This document shows, one piece after another, positions 33,847 through 46,098 of a stretch of 64,000 nucleotides of DNA. Location: NCBI GenBank assembly GCA_024305745.1, contig JAHRBS010000003.1, forward strand, positions 2,914,001-2,978,000, given 5' to 3'. The notes under the pieces were generated by a model that saw nothing but the letters and a program-made list of their open reading frames with translations, searched no databases and was not told the origin of the DNA. Position 1 is the stretch's first letter. Every line of letters starts with the position of its first letter. A program made the position numbers and the translations under genes. Source of the stretch: Polyporus tsugae. Lineage: Eukaryota; Basidiomycota; Agaricomycetes; Polyporales; Polyporaceae.

Positions 33847-36312
33847 TCACCGCAGCCTGAACCACTCCGGGATCGCCCTCCACAGCCGCTCCCGCTCCCT
33901 CGTCGCCCACGCCTCCAGCGCGTGCGCGCACGCCACGCAGTCCGCGAACTCGGCGCTCTTCAGCTGCCCCAGCTCCTCCGCGACGTACAGCGGGTCCGCG
34001 CACCCCCGCTCCCGGTCGAACAGGTAGTGCTGCGTCGCCAGCTCCACCAGCTCCGCTAGGTCCTTCCGGCACCCCGCGGGCGTCACGCACATCGCGCGCC
34101 GCGCCGGCCCACCGCGGTTCCCGCCTCCCAGCCCGCTTGCGAGCCCGGGCATGCCCAGCACCCCGGTCGCAATGGCGTGCTGGGTGGAACACTGGCGGCG
34201 GTGCGACTGGTGGTCGGACGCCGCGTGCTCCATGTTCTGGATGAGCGCGGTCACCGCGTGCTGCGCCGCCTCCTTGCCGAGCGCGAGGCGCTGGAGGTCG
34301 GCGGGGCAGAGGGTGTGCGAGAGCGAGGTGGGGCAATTAGGGTCGCGGGGGTCAAGGGGGCTGCCCGGCACGGGCTCGAAGATGTGGGCGAAGCTGTGTC
34401 GCGAGAGCTCGTAGAATGCGGCGGGGAGGAGGTCGTCCGCGCCTATTTCGCGGGCGAGGTTTATCACGGCCTGAGGGCGGTGAGATGTGGTGAGCGCGAA
34501 GACAGGGCGGGGATGAGCAGGAGGTGTTACGAACAATTGGGTGCGGATATTGATTGCCTCGCGACTGTCCGGTCTCTGCCTCATGCGCACGCGCGACGTC
34601 CTCGCGCAGATCCCAGCCTTTGAGGGTGGATGGCCATGCTGTGCGGATATGCGCCAGGGCTTTCTGCCGAGTGGTTTCTTCAATGAGGTATTTGCTGGAG
34701 AGACGGAGGACGCCGGAGGAGGCTATGAAGTCGCGCCGGTCATTGCTGCCAAAGTTACTGATTTGGTAGAGCAAGTTAGCATAGTGGTTATTCACCGCGC
34801 AGAGCGAAGGACGGCCGCTCCAGAGGAATGCGATCAGAATACTGAGGGCTATAGTCTCGAAACCATCCGTCATAGCGTGTGTCCTTGCCCGGGTCGGAGT
34901 TTCGGGTGGAGAGCGCAAACCCGAGCGAAAAACCTGAGCCGAGACACACTCTATACTTAACGTCTGGTGACTTTTGCGGAGGTGGGTGGGGGATTGTCAC
35001 TTCGCGTGACATACGCGTCTTCTGCTCCTTGCTTGTGAATACAGTGCTACATACGGTTGGGACGAGGTTTTGGGTGGGTGCGCGTGCCAGCTGGCAGGTT
35101 TAGCGGGTTGGCGTATGAACGTATATATGATATGGAACGTTGAACACCGTTGAACGTCGACGCCGCTCATGTTCAAACGCCACTGGGCAGCTGAGATGGA
35201 TATATGCGCGAGATGCATCTCACACCAGACCGCGCCGCTGTCTCAGGAGAAAGTGAGGGTGCGATCTCTCTAACTTGCATGCGCATATATCAGGATATAG
35301 TGGCGAAGGTGACAGTCCTCGAAGCCAGCAGATGTATGCGTGCTATTGGGCAATGAGCGGGAAGCACTGCACGACACCGCTCTAAACTGTCGTGACATCG
35401 CCCGCCCGCCCGTGCTACTAGTAGTTCTGAGCGGGAGGACCAGCTGCCATTCGTGTCCTCTTTCGGATGAAGCAGCCTGGATTGGCACAATTTGGCAGGA
35501 AGAAGGTGGGCACGGCGCGCCTCAACTCACGTGGGCGTGACATCTCTACGAAATTCACCAGACCTTTTCTTTTGGAACCATCCGCTCCGTTCTCCTTATC
35601 CTCATGCCGTTTTCCTTTTTGGGACACGTTCCAAAAGGGCTGGTTACGAGTCTAATGCTACACGCATTGCACCGGGTCGCGATGAAAGAAAGAGGTGGTA
35701 CGATACATCTGGTGAGGCTAGGGTCTGGAGGGGGTGTTGGGGAGCCCCGCCCGTGTTGCCGTCCCTCAACATATGTGGTTACGCAACTAGCAGAGTGATC
35801 GAATGGAGCCCTGCAGCAACCTCAGGGAAAGCTACTAGCCAGGCAGCGGGCATAGGCGCTCCGCCAAGTTCATGTAGTCAATGGCAGCGAGCCTCGTCGA
35901 ATTCAAACGCGAAGTGGGATCGGATATGGATGAATAGCATTGATCGTCGAGGATGGAAAGCAATGGGAGGAGAAGCATTGGACACGTACGGGCCGTCATA
36001 TATAACCTTGACCAGGTTCGCAACATCCTCCGGGGAATCGTGCAGGTCCAGGACGGGGCAGCCCTCGAGTTGCCGTTCGTTGCGATCGGATTCGGGTGGC
36101 TGAGGGAGCGAGAAGAGGTCACGGAAGAAGACAGACTTGCGACATAGCTGGGAGATGTGTACACGGAAGAGGGTGGAGTGAGCACGGAGGATTAGGGAGC
36201 TGTCGGAGAACCAGAACTCGGGATGCTTGACGAGAAGACCTTGGCTCAGCTGCGACTGCAGAGATTCAGAAGATATGGAAGGAGGATTGCCGTCTAAAGA
36301 TACATGAAGCAT
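33847..36312 (-). CDS. BTB/POZ domain protein, copy A
   Basis: Three exons give 389 residues: 36,312-35,990, 34,757-34,535 and 34,470-33,847 (323, 223 and 624 nt). The start is MLHVSLDGN at 36,312, the first ATG shared by all three copies. Residues about 28-105 form the BTB/POZ fold: KHPEFWFSDSSLILRAHST, LFRVHISQLCRKSVFFRDLF, VLDLHDSPEDVANLVKVIYD. The C-terminal region has SGVLRLSSKYLIEETTRQKA, AVINLAREIGADDLLPAAFY, FDRERGCADPLYVAEELGQL and a Cys pair (CVACA), as in many Agaricomycete BTB proteins. BTB domains mediate dimerisation and often recruit cullin-3 ligases; the target is unknown. Intron 1 is unusually long (1,232 bp) and intron 2 is 64 bp with donor GTTCGT, whereas copies B and C have GTGAGT. 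Confidence 0.82.
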
Positions 36313-37483
36313 GAGAAGACGGACGTCCTGGCTGGGATACAACGAGCTCGAGCTCGAAACGATGACCGCCGTCGCGCGTTGAAGGTCACGGTGGGTGCAG
36401 CAAAACGATTGGCTGGCTGAGGATGGCGTCTATGCGCGACATGGATCTCAGATCTGCCCGATCGTTTGCGAGTCTGCCCACTCGCACTGTCTCTGTCTCT
36501 GTCTGCACGGTCGACGTTCGACGGTCGGCCCTGCTCAGGTCTCGCTCCATTCGAGTGCTCTCGGGCCACGTTCTGCTCCTTTGCCATCTGCCGTTGCTTT
36601 GCGTCCCCGCTGACATCTTTCAACGGCGACACTCTGCATGCCAACTGCGTGAATACACCCTACGACCTCCCTCGACAGCACTAGTACTCCGGCACCTTTG
36701 CCAACTCTTGCACACCTCAGGCCTCACGACGGGCTCCTTGTCGCTGTCCCATGCTACTGCGGCTTCCCTCTGTCACGCACGACCCCATCTGTATGCCCCG
36801 CAATCACCGTCGTCGCTGTGCCGCTTTCGACCAACCCGTCGAAAAGCTGTCGTGGATCAAGCCTCGCCTCCCATCGCCCCACCCGTGCCCTTGTGCATTC
36901 ATCCGCAGGTCCCGCCTCCTGTTTCCTGCACCCCGGCCTCCATGGCCCACCCTTCCCCCGGTTAATGTCTATCACCTTCTCACAACCCCGGCTAGCAGCG
37001 GGCCCCACATCGTGCTCATCGCCCCCTCCCTCCACCGCTGTTCGCCCCCGCCTACTTTCACCTCTCCGTCTCTGCACTCTGGATCTGTGCGCCACTTCCC
37101 CCGGCCTGGCCACCGTCGACTCAGCTCAACACCCAGCGCCCGGCGATCATCGATCACGTACTAGCCCTCTACTTCACACAGATATCCTATTGCCAGCAAC
37201 TCGGGAATCCCCTTCAACGACAGCCCCGGCTTCCCGAAGAACGCGGCTTGCACCTCGCCTCTCATGTTCGTACCCCCGGCCACCCGCGACGTGCCCGCCA
37301 TCCTCGACGCCCTTCAGCGCATGCACTGTTGTTCGTACGCAGGTGAGTTCTCGGCCACGGTTGAAAGTATCGACAACTAACCTCTGTGTCGCGGACTCCT
37401 GACCGGTTGCTAATGCAACACTGCGGCGTCCATCAGATGGTCAGAACAAGCGTGCACGAGAGCAAGCACAACTCGGACACACA

Positions 37484-37490
37484 CCTCTAG
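37484..37490. repeat. Left target-site duplication CCTCTAG
   Basis: Identical to 38,658-38,664 on the other side of the inserted element. Confidence 0.8.
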
Positions 37491-38657
37491 TGGGGAGGGG
37501 CAACGCCTGCAAGGCACGTGATGTTTATGCGTGTTTACAGTATGACCTTACCGCCCATGGAAGGTGGTCTCAAGAATCCGCGCAAGATTAAAACATACAA
37601 TGGACGCGCGGGGTCTAGAAAATTGGTTAGATACGCCTGAAATATGCTTGGGCATGATGTCTACAATTTGAATAGTCATTTCATGCAGGGGATGTCTTGG
37701 TCCTGCAGAATATCAGCCCCAAAAGACGCGAAAACAGGAAAAGGCGATGTAGACATCATAGAGCACGATTATCACAACTGCGTAGGACAAAAATTAAGGC
37801 ATTCGACAGCGATTAGGAGCAAAAAAATTGCGCGCACTTCTGCGCATCGCGCCCCAGCGCCAACGCGCCACAGTCGTGTTCGATCGATCACGTGGTACGT
37901 ATCTGCGACACCTGCATGACGGCGAAGGGGGCTCGGGTGTTCCTCTCGTGGCCCACCAGCACCAGGAGTACTCGTATGCACTCACTGAGCAATGTACATG
38001 TTGTTAATAAATTTTGGGCATTTTTATGAGGTGGTTTACTTAGGTAGCAGTTGCTCTGTAGGTACTCCTCGCGCGGTGCAACCCGGTGACACACTCGATG
38101 CCAGTGGTCGGGAGACATCCAATATTGAGCTGCGTGAGCTGCAAATGCACCTGCAGCGAAAATGCACTTGAGCGAGACGGGAGAGAGGTGCCGCAGAATG
38201 CAGACAGGAAGGCGCGCGAAACCGAGTTAGCACTTGGGGACTCATCTCGGAGGTGATCCAAACTCAGAGCATTGGGTGGCCGTCCGCTGGTGATAATTCA
38301 CGCCACCGAAGCGTGAATGAAGTTGATGATCCCGAATAATGGATAGAAGCCGCAGGAATTTCTGCAGACTGACCTCGTACCATCGCATGTGCCGCGCGCG
38401 CGAGTCCGGTGGCAGGCCGTGGCAGCGCGCCGGCAACTTGTGGGAGACTGGTGCTTAATCGAGGAATCCTGCCGGGTTTTACAATATTATTGGGACTAAT
38501 AAGTTACCAGTGAGCACATAATCATATCTCTATGCCCATACGGTCGAGAACTAAGGGAATGTCGAGGCGACAATGGAAGAGAGCGATGAGACCGCATTCG
38601 AGCAGAGCGCTTGATGACTAAGCTGTCCGTGAGCGTTATAGGCGTTGCCCCTCCCCA
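37491..38657. mobile_element. Non-autonomous terminal-inverted-repeat transposon inserted only in copy A
   Basis: The ends are an 18-bp perfect inverted repeat, TGGGGAGGGGCAACGCCT at 37,491-37,508 and its reverse complement ending at 38,657. CCTCTAG flanks it on both sides (37,484-37,490 and 38,658-38,664), a 7-bp target duplication; an 8-bp reading (ACCTCTAG) is possible if one terminal base is not counted. Copy B has the uninterrupted target (ACCTCCAGGCC, near 49,425). The 1,167-bp interior has no transposase-like frame. The size and duplication length would suit a hAT-like derivative, but the end sequence is not diagnostic. Confidence 0.82.
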
Positions 38658-39294
38658 CCTCTAGGCCCGGCAACACTATCACCTCAAACGTCCAACGCCT
38701 GCGGATACCGCCGGAAGGATGGTGCCCTCAGATCGGCTAGGAGCGAATGATGGTTAGTCCCAAGTCGTTTGTCTGCAGAGTCGATGACTGACAACGTACC
38801 TTTAATTCCATGTGCCCAGTCGATGAACGAGGCATGCCCCCGCTACGCACACAGCAGACGGTCAGCTCGAGCATGCACACCTCGGACACCACGGATAACA
38901 ATCTGGACCGTACCTCTGTCGATGCAGCCGAACGCGATGTCGGGCAGGCGATGTCTGTTGGACGCACCTCCGGCCTCAAGGCGACTTATATACCCCGCGC
39001 CGCAGTCCGTGCCCAGCCGCTCGTCTCGGCTAATACAGTACACGTCCATCGTGTTGTTGTGTTTCAGGCATCAAACAGCACGATTCCACGTACTCCGAAC
39101 GCCGGCCCCGCCAATTTGGATTTGTCGTCTACCATCCCAAGTGGTCCCTTATCTTTGGTGCGTGCTCGATCAGCCACTGGTATTGTACGGGCTCAAGGCG
39201 CATTCCTCTGACCGTCCCGTGCAGTAGTACTTGCACTGGGTGGCCGTCCTCCCTCCGCATTTTGCGCTTTTCGTCTGCCAGTTCCGAGGACAGG

Positions 39295-39315
39295 GCTGCT
39301 GCTGCTGCTGCTGCT
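39295..39315 (+). repeat. (GCT)7 microsatellite in copy A
   Basis: Seven GCT units. The matching place in copy B (near 50,100) reads GCCGCGACTGCTTCGTC, with no pure run, so the tract expanded after duplication or was lost in B. Confidence 0.85.
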
Positions 39316-42300
39316 CCGGTGTGCTCAACATCGCGTGCCCTCTCGAGGGGCTTTCCCAAGGCCATCCGCTGGCAGATCGTCTCATCCGCCCGCAGGTGTA
39401 TCGCTACATGTACTCGGCCCTGGACTACTCGCCTGTCGTAAGGCACACTGTAGCCGGTCGTCCCCTGCGGCGCATGGCGGGGCTTGTGCGTGGCCTAGGG
39501 CTCAGGACGACAAGGGTCTGTGCTTCCTGGGTAATTGCAATCAGGTCGAACTTAGGGTTGGCTATTGACGGCGGTATTTGTCGGTACGGTGCGTTGACGA
39601 CCGGTTCGCGTGGTTTTCGTATTATTGAGTACACTGCGATTGGCGCAAAGACCTCCATCGTCCGCCTAGCGGGAGAACGTCTGGTGGGTGCATACTTGCA
39701 ACTCGTTTTATCCTCGCTGTTGTGCACTCCTATGTACGTAGAGGCGTCCGGGATGATATGTCCGCATTGACAATAGATTTTTGCTGTTTACTTTCTTTGC
39801 AACCCGCACCATGCTTGGAGGCAAACAAGGCACAATGTGAGCCAATTTGCTTGAACTTCTGCCGTAACATTGAGATTGAGTACGTCTTCGCGTATCCGGA
39901 CCTGTTCTTCAATATTTGCTTACTGATAACGTGTCGGTAGCCGGACATCGAGGTTGGCCATCACTCCATGGCGGCCGTCGGCTGCCCAGTTCACACCTGC
40001 GATGGCCGCAAGACACCGCTTCAGGCGTCGTCAACGCCGCCTGCACTTTTGGGAGCCACTCGTCCCGCTCGCAGGCACGTCGCTATGCTCGGCCCCCGCA
40101 CAGAGCTTGAAGCTTGAAGGCTTGGGCAACCACCGACACCGACGTCCTCCTCGACGTCATGCGCACTTTCTGGGGATCTGCCCTCGGCCCACCGCACTCT
40201 CACCTTCTGTCTCGGTGCTCGCGAGTCACGACTCAGGTCGTGTCGCTCTCCATGGGATTTCCGAACTCGCTGCTGCAGCACACCTGCAGACTCGACCGTT
40301 TCGACGTGGTCGCCTCCGGATAACCCTGCCACCGCTTGGCTAGGCTCGGGTGGCCATTCTTTAGCCCCATGGCGACGAAGCACGTCTGGCGGCCGAAGCA
40401 AAGCACGTAAGTAATGTCCCTGGCAACATGTTCACCAGACGTTTACAGACTCCGCAGCACAGGAACCATTGAACCCATGCGATCGCTGCGGAAGTCGCGC
40501 CCGGCTATTCGAGTTTCAAGTGGCGGCACGTACCGGGACCCGGTCTCCATCGTCCGACGAGAGAGAGGGGGGAGATCTCGGAAGGCGGGGCGCGCGATGA
40601 TGGGATCTTACTCGCTTTCGCTTTCGGGTTGTGTACGGATACGTGTGTTTGTACGCCCCGTCCAGACTCGGAGATGTCGCAAGTGGCACCGAGTGCGCGT
40701 TTGAAATACCTGATATATATTTCATTTTTGGCCATCGTGGGTTCGCTATACTTGACTGCGCCGGGACATGGACAGGGCTCCGCCTCGAAATCTTCAGCTG
40801 CGTAGTAGGCACTGTTCGTACCAGCGCAACGACACGGTCGAAAGTCACGCTTGGCGCAAAAGCAGATGCGGATCCACGGTGATGGGCATGGCAACCGTAT
40901 CAAGCTAATTTCGCTTGGCAGGATGGGTGCAAGATCAGGAGAATCTTCAATGACTCGCGGAATCCGGCTCAGGTTCAGCCTGGATGTGTGCCCGTGGGTC
41001 GCACTTCTGAGATTATTATTTTATTACATTCATGTCTAGCACGTACTGTGAGTTACAACTTGAACGGCGATCTGAACCGCATACCACGGGCACAAAGCTG
41101 GGGCTGACGAACTCACCCCATGGTGTAGACTATCGTGTTCGCAGCAGTGGGAGATCCTCCGCTGGGTTCAAGTGGTGGATGCTCAGGGACGGGAGGCCTT
41201 GCGACAGATGGTGTCCAGAGGGATAACAGGAACGGCCGACTTCGTCTCAGGCTGTCGGATCCGGAGAAGGCAGGCCGTACTACTCATCTATGCCCACACT
41301 GGTACCATGCAACAAACCATCCCAGTCTCTGACGGGTTGCCGAATGTCTGAACGGGATCCAGGGTGTGCCGTTGCATTGCGGAGCACATGTATGAATGGT
41401 TAGGGAGCGAGTGTCGGCCCACCCCCCGCTTGAAGCTCAGTGCCGCTATCTTTGATTCTGCCAGCATCCAATCAGTCCTGTAAAACACGGTCGCAATGCT
41501 CGAAAGATGTGTTACTAGTGCAGAAATTGCTGACTTTGCCGGTGCCCGGTCTGTAGCGCGCATCCTCAGTGTGAATATTGTCAAAATCCTAGTCCCCGGC
41601 ACTATCTCTCGTGACGACAATCCACTTTGGGTTATCCATCTCAAATGACCACTTTGAATGTTTTGAATCTCTATTGTGGTCGCATTCACAACACATACGT
41701 CTCCTCTCAGCCTGCATTGGCCTAGGATGAAGCCAATAGCGTCGCACACGACTCGGGAGCGCCAGCAAAATAAATATAAACATGAATTGACGTACCGCCA
41801 TGCAAGGCCAAAGTATACAACAGTGCATGCCGCGCACTGAGAATTACGAGCGGCTTTCCGACCGCGTAGTCAGGGTTTGGGCGCGAGGGTCTTGATATGG
41901 GATTATTGGCTTGGAAATGTTTCACGGGCAACGCGGCGCAAAAATGCACAGCCTAGATATGTCCGTCCTGATTGTACCTTTTCCAGATGCTCCGCCATAG
42001 TGATCGGGTATCAAACAGATGGAAAAACTGCATTGGGACTCACCCGGGCCAATGGTGCGAACACTCAATTTGAGCGTGTTCACACTGAGCAACTAGTAGC
42101 ATTCGAGAGCATACCTAATAGCCATCGACGTCAATACTATGAGTGAGACCTATAGATGTAAAGTATGAACAGTTTAGATTATTGTATATACTATGCGGCA
42201 TACCACATGGATACAAGCACGTTCAAGGCTTCAAGCCGAGCGTAGCAGCACGCCTGTGAGTGGTGGGAGCTGTAGCCAATTCAGGACCCCTGATGAAGCG

Positions 42301-44727
42301 ACACTCCCGACGTGCACGCATCAGAGGGTACCTCGGCAGTAGCGAGGAGAAACAATTGGCCCGTCGGAGGGTAGCGGAGAGAGCTGTAGCAGAGTCTGGT
42401 CGGTGGCAGGGTGTTGGTGAGTAGCGAGGACCGGTGGGAGAATACTCCAGTGAGGTGCCATCATCCCTGCTGAATTTGCCGCCTAACATGATGTACCGAC
42501 CATCACATATTCGGAAAGCCTCAACTAGTACTCGTGAGGTGATCTTTCAACCGCGAGGACTCACATGTATTGTTCATGCATGCAGCGGAAATGGGTGCAC
42601 GGACAAAGGAGAAAGCTCCATCAACACACTGTTCTGGGATGGACGAAGTTTTGCTATCTGTAAGCCTGACCTTCGTAAAGTCAGAATCAGTAAATCAATG
42701 TCACCCGAGTAGCCGAGTAGCAACGACTCACCGACGCTGCCGAGCGCATATACACACGCTTACAGACTCCTCCGATCATCGTAACTCATTTTCTACCTGC
42801 ATACACGATGCACATACCATCTCACGGCTAACCGGTGCAGCACAGCTCTCGGACAGCTTACCGGGACGGCCGCAGCCTTGTGCCAAACAGAATCGAGGGT
42901 GATGCCAGCCCTGGTAGTTTGGCAGAAAATATCTCGCCGTAGCAAATGGCGTACGAAAAGCGATATGGCAGTCGGACGATGAGCCTCTCAACCTGCAGTC
43001 CATGCCGGTGTCAGCTAGAATTACCAGCCCGAGGGCGTGAAGGACAGCCATGAGCGGTGAGTGACCACAACGAGCACGAGGGTCACAGCATGCGAAACAG
43101 CACGCTGGTTCTGTATGTACAAACACTGATCACAATATATTCTGTGCGTCCGAGGATTGTGTCAGCGTGCTGAAAGACTCCAGTCAGCGGTGTCTGCGAC
43201 CTCTGCCGTCGAACACGGCCCGCGGTAGAGGACTACGTGGTATGCGGTTGGATGTCCTCGTGTACATCAGGGAGAGAGCACACCGAGTTGGACGGGCACC
43301 TAGTTGGTGCTGAAGGAGAGGTGGCAGAGGGAGTGGTTGATTGTGGTCGAAGCACGGCACATGCACCCCTTGTCACCAAACTGCGCTGGCTCTCGATGCA
43401 ATCACCGCACGCATGTGCAACACAGTGGAGCGGTTCGGGCCCCGGGTATGTGCAATTTGATGGACAAGACAAACTTACCGGTAACCACAATCAAGGTGTC
43501 CGCGTAATATGTGGTCGTCAGAGATACCGCGGTAGGAAATTGGAAAGGTGGCTGACGTGCGATGGATCTGGAGTGGTGTTCGGTAACCTGAGTGATGGAG
43601 CTTTTTCGTCGGCTGTAGACGTCGGACGCGCTGTGTCTTAACGAAGCAAGCGAGGATGACGACGGCCTCGCATCATCCGATGTCAGCACCGTGGTTCCAG
43701 GAGGCAGGAAACCAGCCGGGAACTTGGCGAACTTGAGGTACAGATGAGGAGTGTTCAGAGACGGACAATTTTAGGGCTGTGTGCCGCAGTGACAGAGCGG
43801 TTGAAAGTCGAAGCGCGTCCCACCACCGCCCAGTGCCCGCTCGCTTGCAACCTTGAAACACAATCAGGAAACTTGTGTATTACTCAGCCCTGACCGCTCT
43901 GTCGGACAGCGGAGCATGCCGCAACATCACGTTCGGCGGTATGTGTGGACTCTTGCATCCAAACAATCCCATCCTTTCCCCCACTGCGTCGTCCCACCAC
44001 GCCGTCCCGCTCGCACCTTTACCCTCGACCGGTGTCCATGCACCACTGCTGCCCCTCTTCCCGGGTAACATTTCCGCCCTGCCCCTGTGCGACTGTATGT
44101 GCCATGGGGCTTGCTGTCTCTGTCTCGCATTCTCCGCACAGAACTGACTGCGTCCGAGCGGAGACAACCGAGGTGCACGAAACTCTCCCGACGGTCCCGG
44201 ATTATCCTGGTACGTGTCTCCACCCGACTTACTATCCACTCGAGGTAGATCTAAGCTCACCATGTTTTTGTTTTAGACCAGAGCACGCACCATTCGCCCG
44301 AGGGAATCTTACATGCGACGGAGCTGGGCTGATGCTGCTGCACGATAAGGTAAGCATCGTGTTCATGCGCTCGCGTCCGCGTAACAAGACTGACCGTATC
44401 TTCTCGGTTTCAGGGAGCACCACAGTAATCTTCGAATTCCAGGCAGCTGTCCAATCGTCCGGGCAACGTGAACGGACACGGCCGGCCGACCGTCGCACGG
44501 TTCCCCTCGAGCAGGCCCCGAAAAAAGCTGCAGTGAGCACCAAGGTACGCTCCGATTAGTTGTTGTCCTTTCATGTGTTCGTGCCGGGTGGTGATGTACG
44601 GGGAATGGCTATATCCCGTCTCGCGTGTGGGCAATGCATGGCTGCGCGGCAGTCCGGCCGAGGTATTCCTGCACAATTTACACTGTCGTGCACGGAAACT
44701 GTCATGCACGGACACAAACTTTATGTC

Positions 44728-44770
44728 GCGCAACGGCAAACAGGCAGTGACTGCCCGTTTGCCGTTGCGC
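44728..44770. repeat. 43-bp near-perfect palindrome, copy A
   Basis: GCGCAACGGCAAAC(A)GGCAGT at 44,728 is followed, after a single central base, by its reverse complement with one mismatch, ending GTTTGCCGTTGCGC at 44,770. It is conserved unchanged in copy B at 55,434-55,476. Confidence 0.9.
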
Positions 44771-45599
44771 GAACATCAACCACACCTGCATCTTGCCGAC
44801 AGATACCGGCAGCTTTGGAGCGGTGTCACGTTCGCGTGGATGGGAAACTGTTGCGAGTACAGCGCCGGACCCTGGGGAAGTGTCATGGTGAAAGCCGCAG
44901 GTGGACGCTGGACTAATGACCTCCGAGTCGCCATTCCTCGTTGCTGGGCTCTGTTGACTCGACTTGGAACAGAACACCATCCAGTCAGTCGCCTGCACCA
45001 TCTGTCACGGCCGCAGACTCCCGCACGGGGGACGCAAGATTTGATCCGCACGGACGAAGCAAGATTGAAGACGTGCTTACCTCCATCTGTCCGCCACCGG
45101 CCGATCAGGGTTGTCTCTGTAAGGAAGATATCAGCGAATCTCAATATATCCCCATGTGGGACGATTCTCCGGAAGGTTTGCATTCACGTCAAGTGCCAGA
45201 AGGCCTGGGACAGGGACGCGGACAGATCCGGGTGGTGAGTTTGATTCCGCTGAGGTCACCTGTAGCGGGCCAGTCGGTCGTGTTCTCTGTACATGGATGG
45301 CATGATGATGCAGAGGTCTACGAGTGGGAGTCGGAGTGGGCGAGATGTAAGCAGCCGGGAGGACAGTGGCGGCACGAGTCTTGAAAGTGCTCAGTGTGCG
45401 CACAAGCAGCATCAATTGTGCCGACATCTACTTCAACTTGTGCATCGCAACAATTGTACAGCCTCGCCCTTGCATTCCAGTGCTGCATATTAGCTAGAGT
45501 AGCACACGCACCGAATGCAAACTCCGTCAGACCGCTCAAAAAAGTCCTCGGACTGCAGCAGAACACGGTTCGCATAACCACACCGTCCGCACAGTACAC

Positions 45600-45700
45600 A
45601 ACCCATGCACGCCATCCGGATGGTTCACAACTACGCTATCCGCATAGTACACAACTACGCTATCCGCATAGTACACACCGTCCAGATGGTTCACAACTAC
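45600..45700. repeat. Minisatellite near the end of copy A
   Basis: Units of about 24 bp: ACAACTACGCTATCCGCATAGTAC occurs twice in a row, flanked by variants with GGTTCACAAC and CACCGTCC. The copy B counterpart near 56,280-56,370 has other variants (ACAACTACGCCGTCCGCATA, ACACCGTCCGCACAGTAGAC). Confidence 0.7.
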
Positions 45701-45786
45701 ACTCCCATCTCCCTCTTTCTCTCCGGTCATTTGCACTGCCAAGCAAATCCCGCCGCCGACGTGCCGCACAAACTCGCTTGTAGTAC

Positions 45787-46098
45787 AAGCCCCGCTCCAT
45801 GCATGCCTATCGCGGGACGTTCTACGTGGTGGCGAAGGGCGTCTGTCACCGTACACCCGACCTCTTGGAGTTGAAAGCACGCTACGTGGCCGGGCTGAGG
45901 CAGCTCTGGTCCGAGCTTCGGGAGGGAGGTCCAGGGGGTTGCGGGAGGCGGATGGCCAGCAGTGACCTGGACTTTGTCGTTTCCACAGAGGAGATACTCG
46001 GGGAGTATCTCGATCGGCTGATCGAGCTTGGACGCGGAGTCTGGCGGACTCAGGCGGAGGGCTTGCACAAGCTGTTTGCGAAGAGAGGGATCCACTGA
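45787..46098 (+). pseudogene. C-terminal fragment of the FtsJ-like methyltransferase
   Basis: About 100 codons match the last exon of the gene at 32,314-33,540, from PRSMHAYRGTFYVVAKGVCH to LHKLFAKRGIH and the same stop. Motif I and the catalytic region are absent and no start lies upstream. It exists because the duplication breakpoint cut the gene. Confidence 0.88.

Larger units (their letters stand above)
33226..45777. repeat. Segmental duplication, copy A (about 12.55 kb)
   Basis: The unit runs from the 3' part of the methyltransferase gene, through the BTB gene and about 9 kb of unrecognised sequence, to a minisatellite and the end motif CCCGCCGCCGACG. Copy B repeats it in the same order and orientation starting at 45,787. 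Long blocks are about 90-97% identical by eye, with most differences transitions. Copy A is longer mainly because of a 1,167-bp transposon and a larger BTB intron. Confidence 0.9.
36313..45786. other. About 9.4 kb of the repeat unit with no recognised gene (copy A)
   Basis: Many open frames occur on both strands, but none has a domain that I recognise. Candidate splice-like signals flank short open blocks (for example near 37,340 and 44,350-44,540). The best conserved open frame between copies A and B is on the minus strand at 41,288-41,749 (copy B 52,083-52,397). A TATATA box-like sequence occurs near 38,985. Because the whole unit is recently duplicated, conservation here does not prove coding. 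A 1,167-bp transposon lies at 37,491-38,657. Confidence 0.5.

Noticed and set aside
33602..34336. Long Ala/Arg/Gly-rich minus-strand frame over BTB exon 3 (and counterparts at 46,375-46,890 and 56,481-57,038)
   Set aside because: It is a shadow frame of the GC-rich BTB exon; only the BTB frame has family motifs and consistent splice phases in all copies.
36423..37402. Plus-strand frames of 180-234 codons in the duplicated block, Pro/Ser/His-rich
   Set aside because: The same region in copy B is open in a different frame; no domain and no shared protein between copies.
39231..39770. Possible conserved protein with GLGLRTTRV and TGSRGFRI segments in A and B
   Set aside because: Both strands are equally open and equally conserved, as expected from recent duplication; no family could be named.
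45600..45700. CRISPR-like array
   Set aside because: The repeated units are adjacent without spacers and the genome is eukaryotic; it is a minisatellite.
36313..45786. Argonaute, RNA-dependent RNA polymerase or mating-type genes in the unidentified block
   Set aside because: I looked for their catalytic motifs (PIWI DDH context, DxDGD, homeodomain WF-N-R, CAAX pheromone) and saw none.
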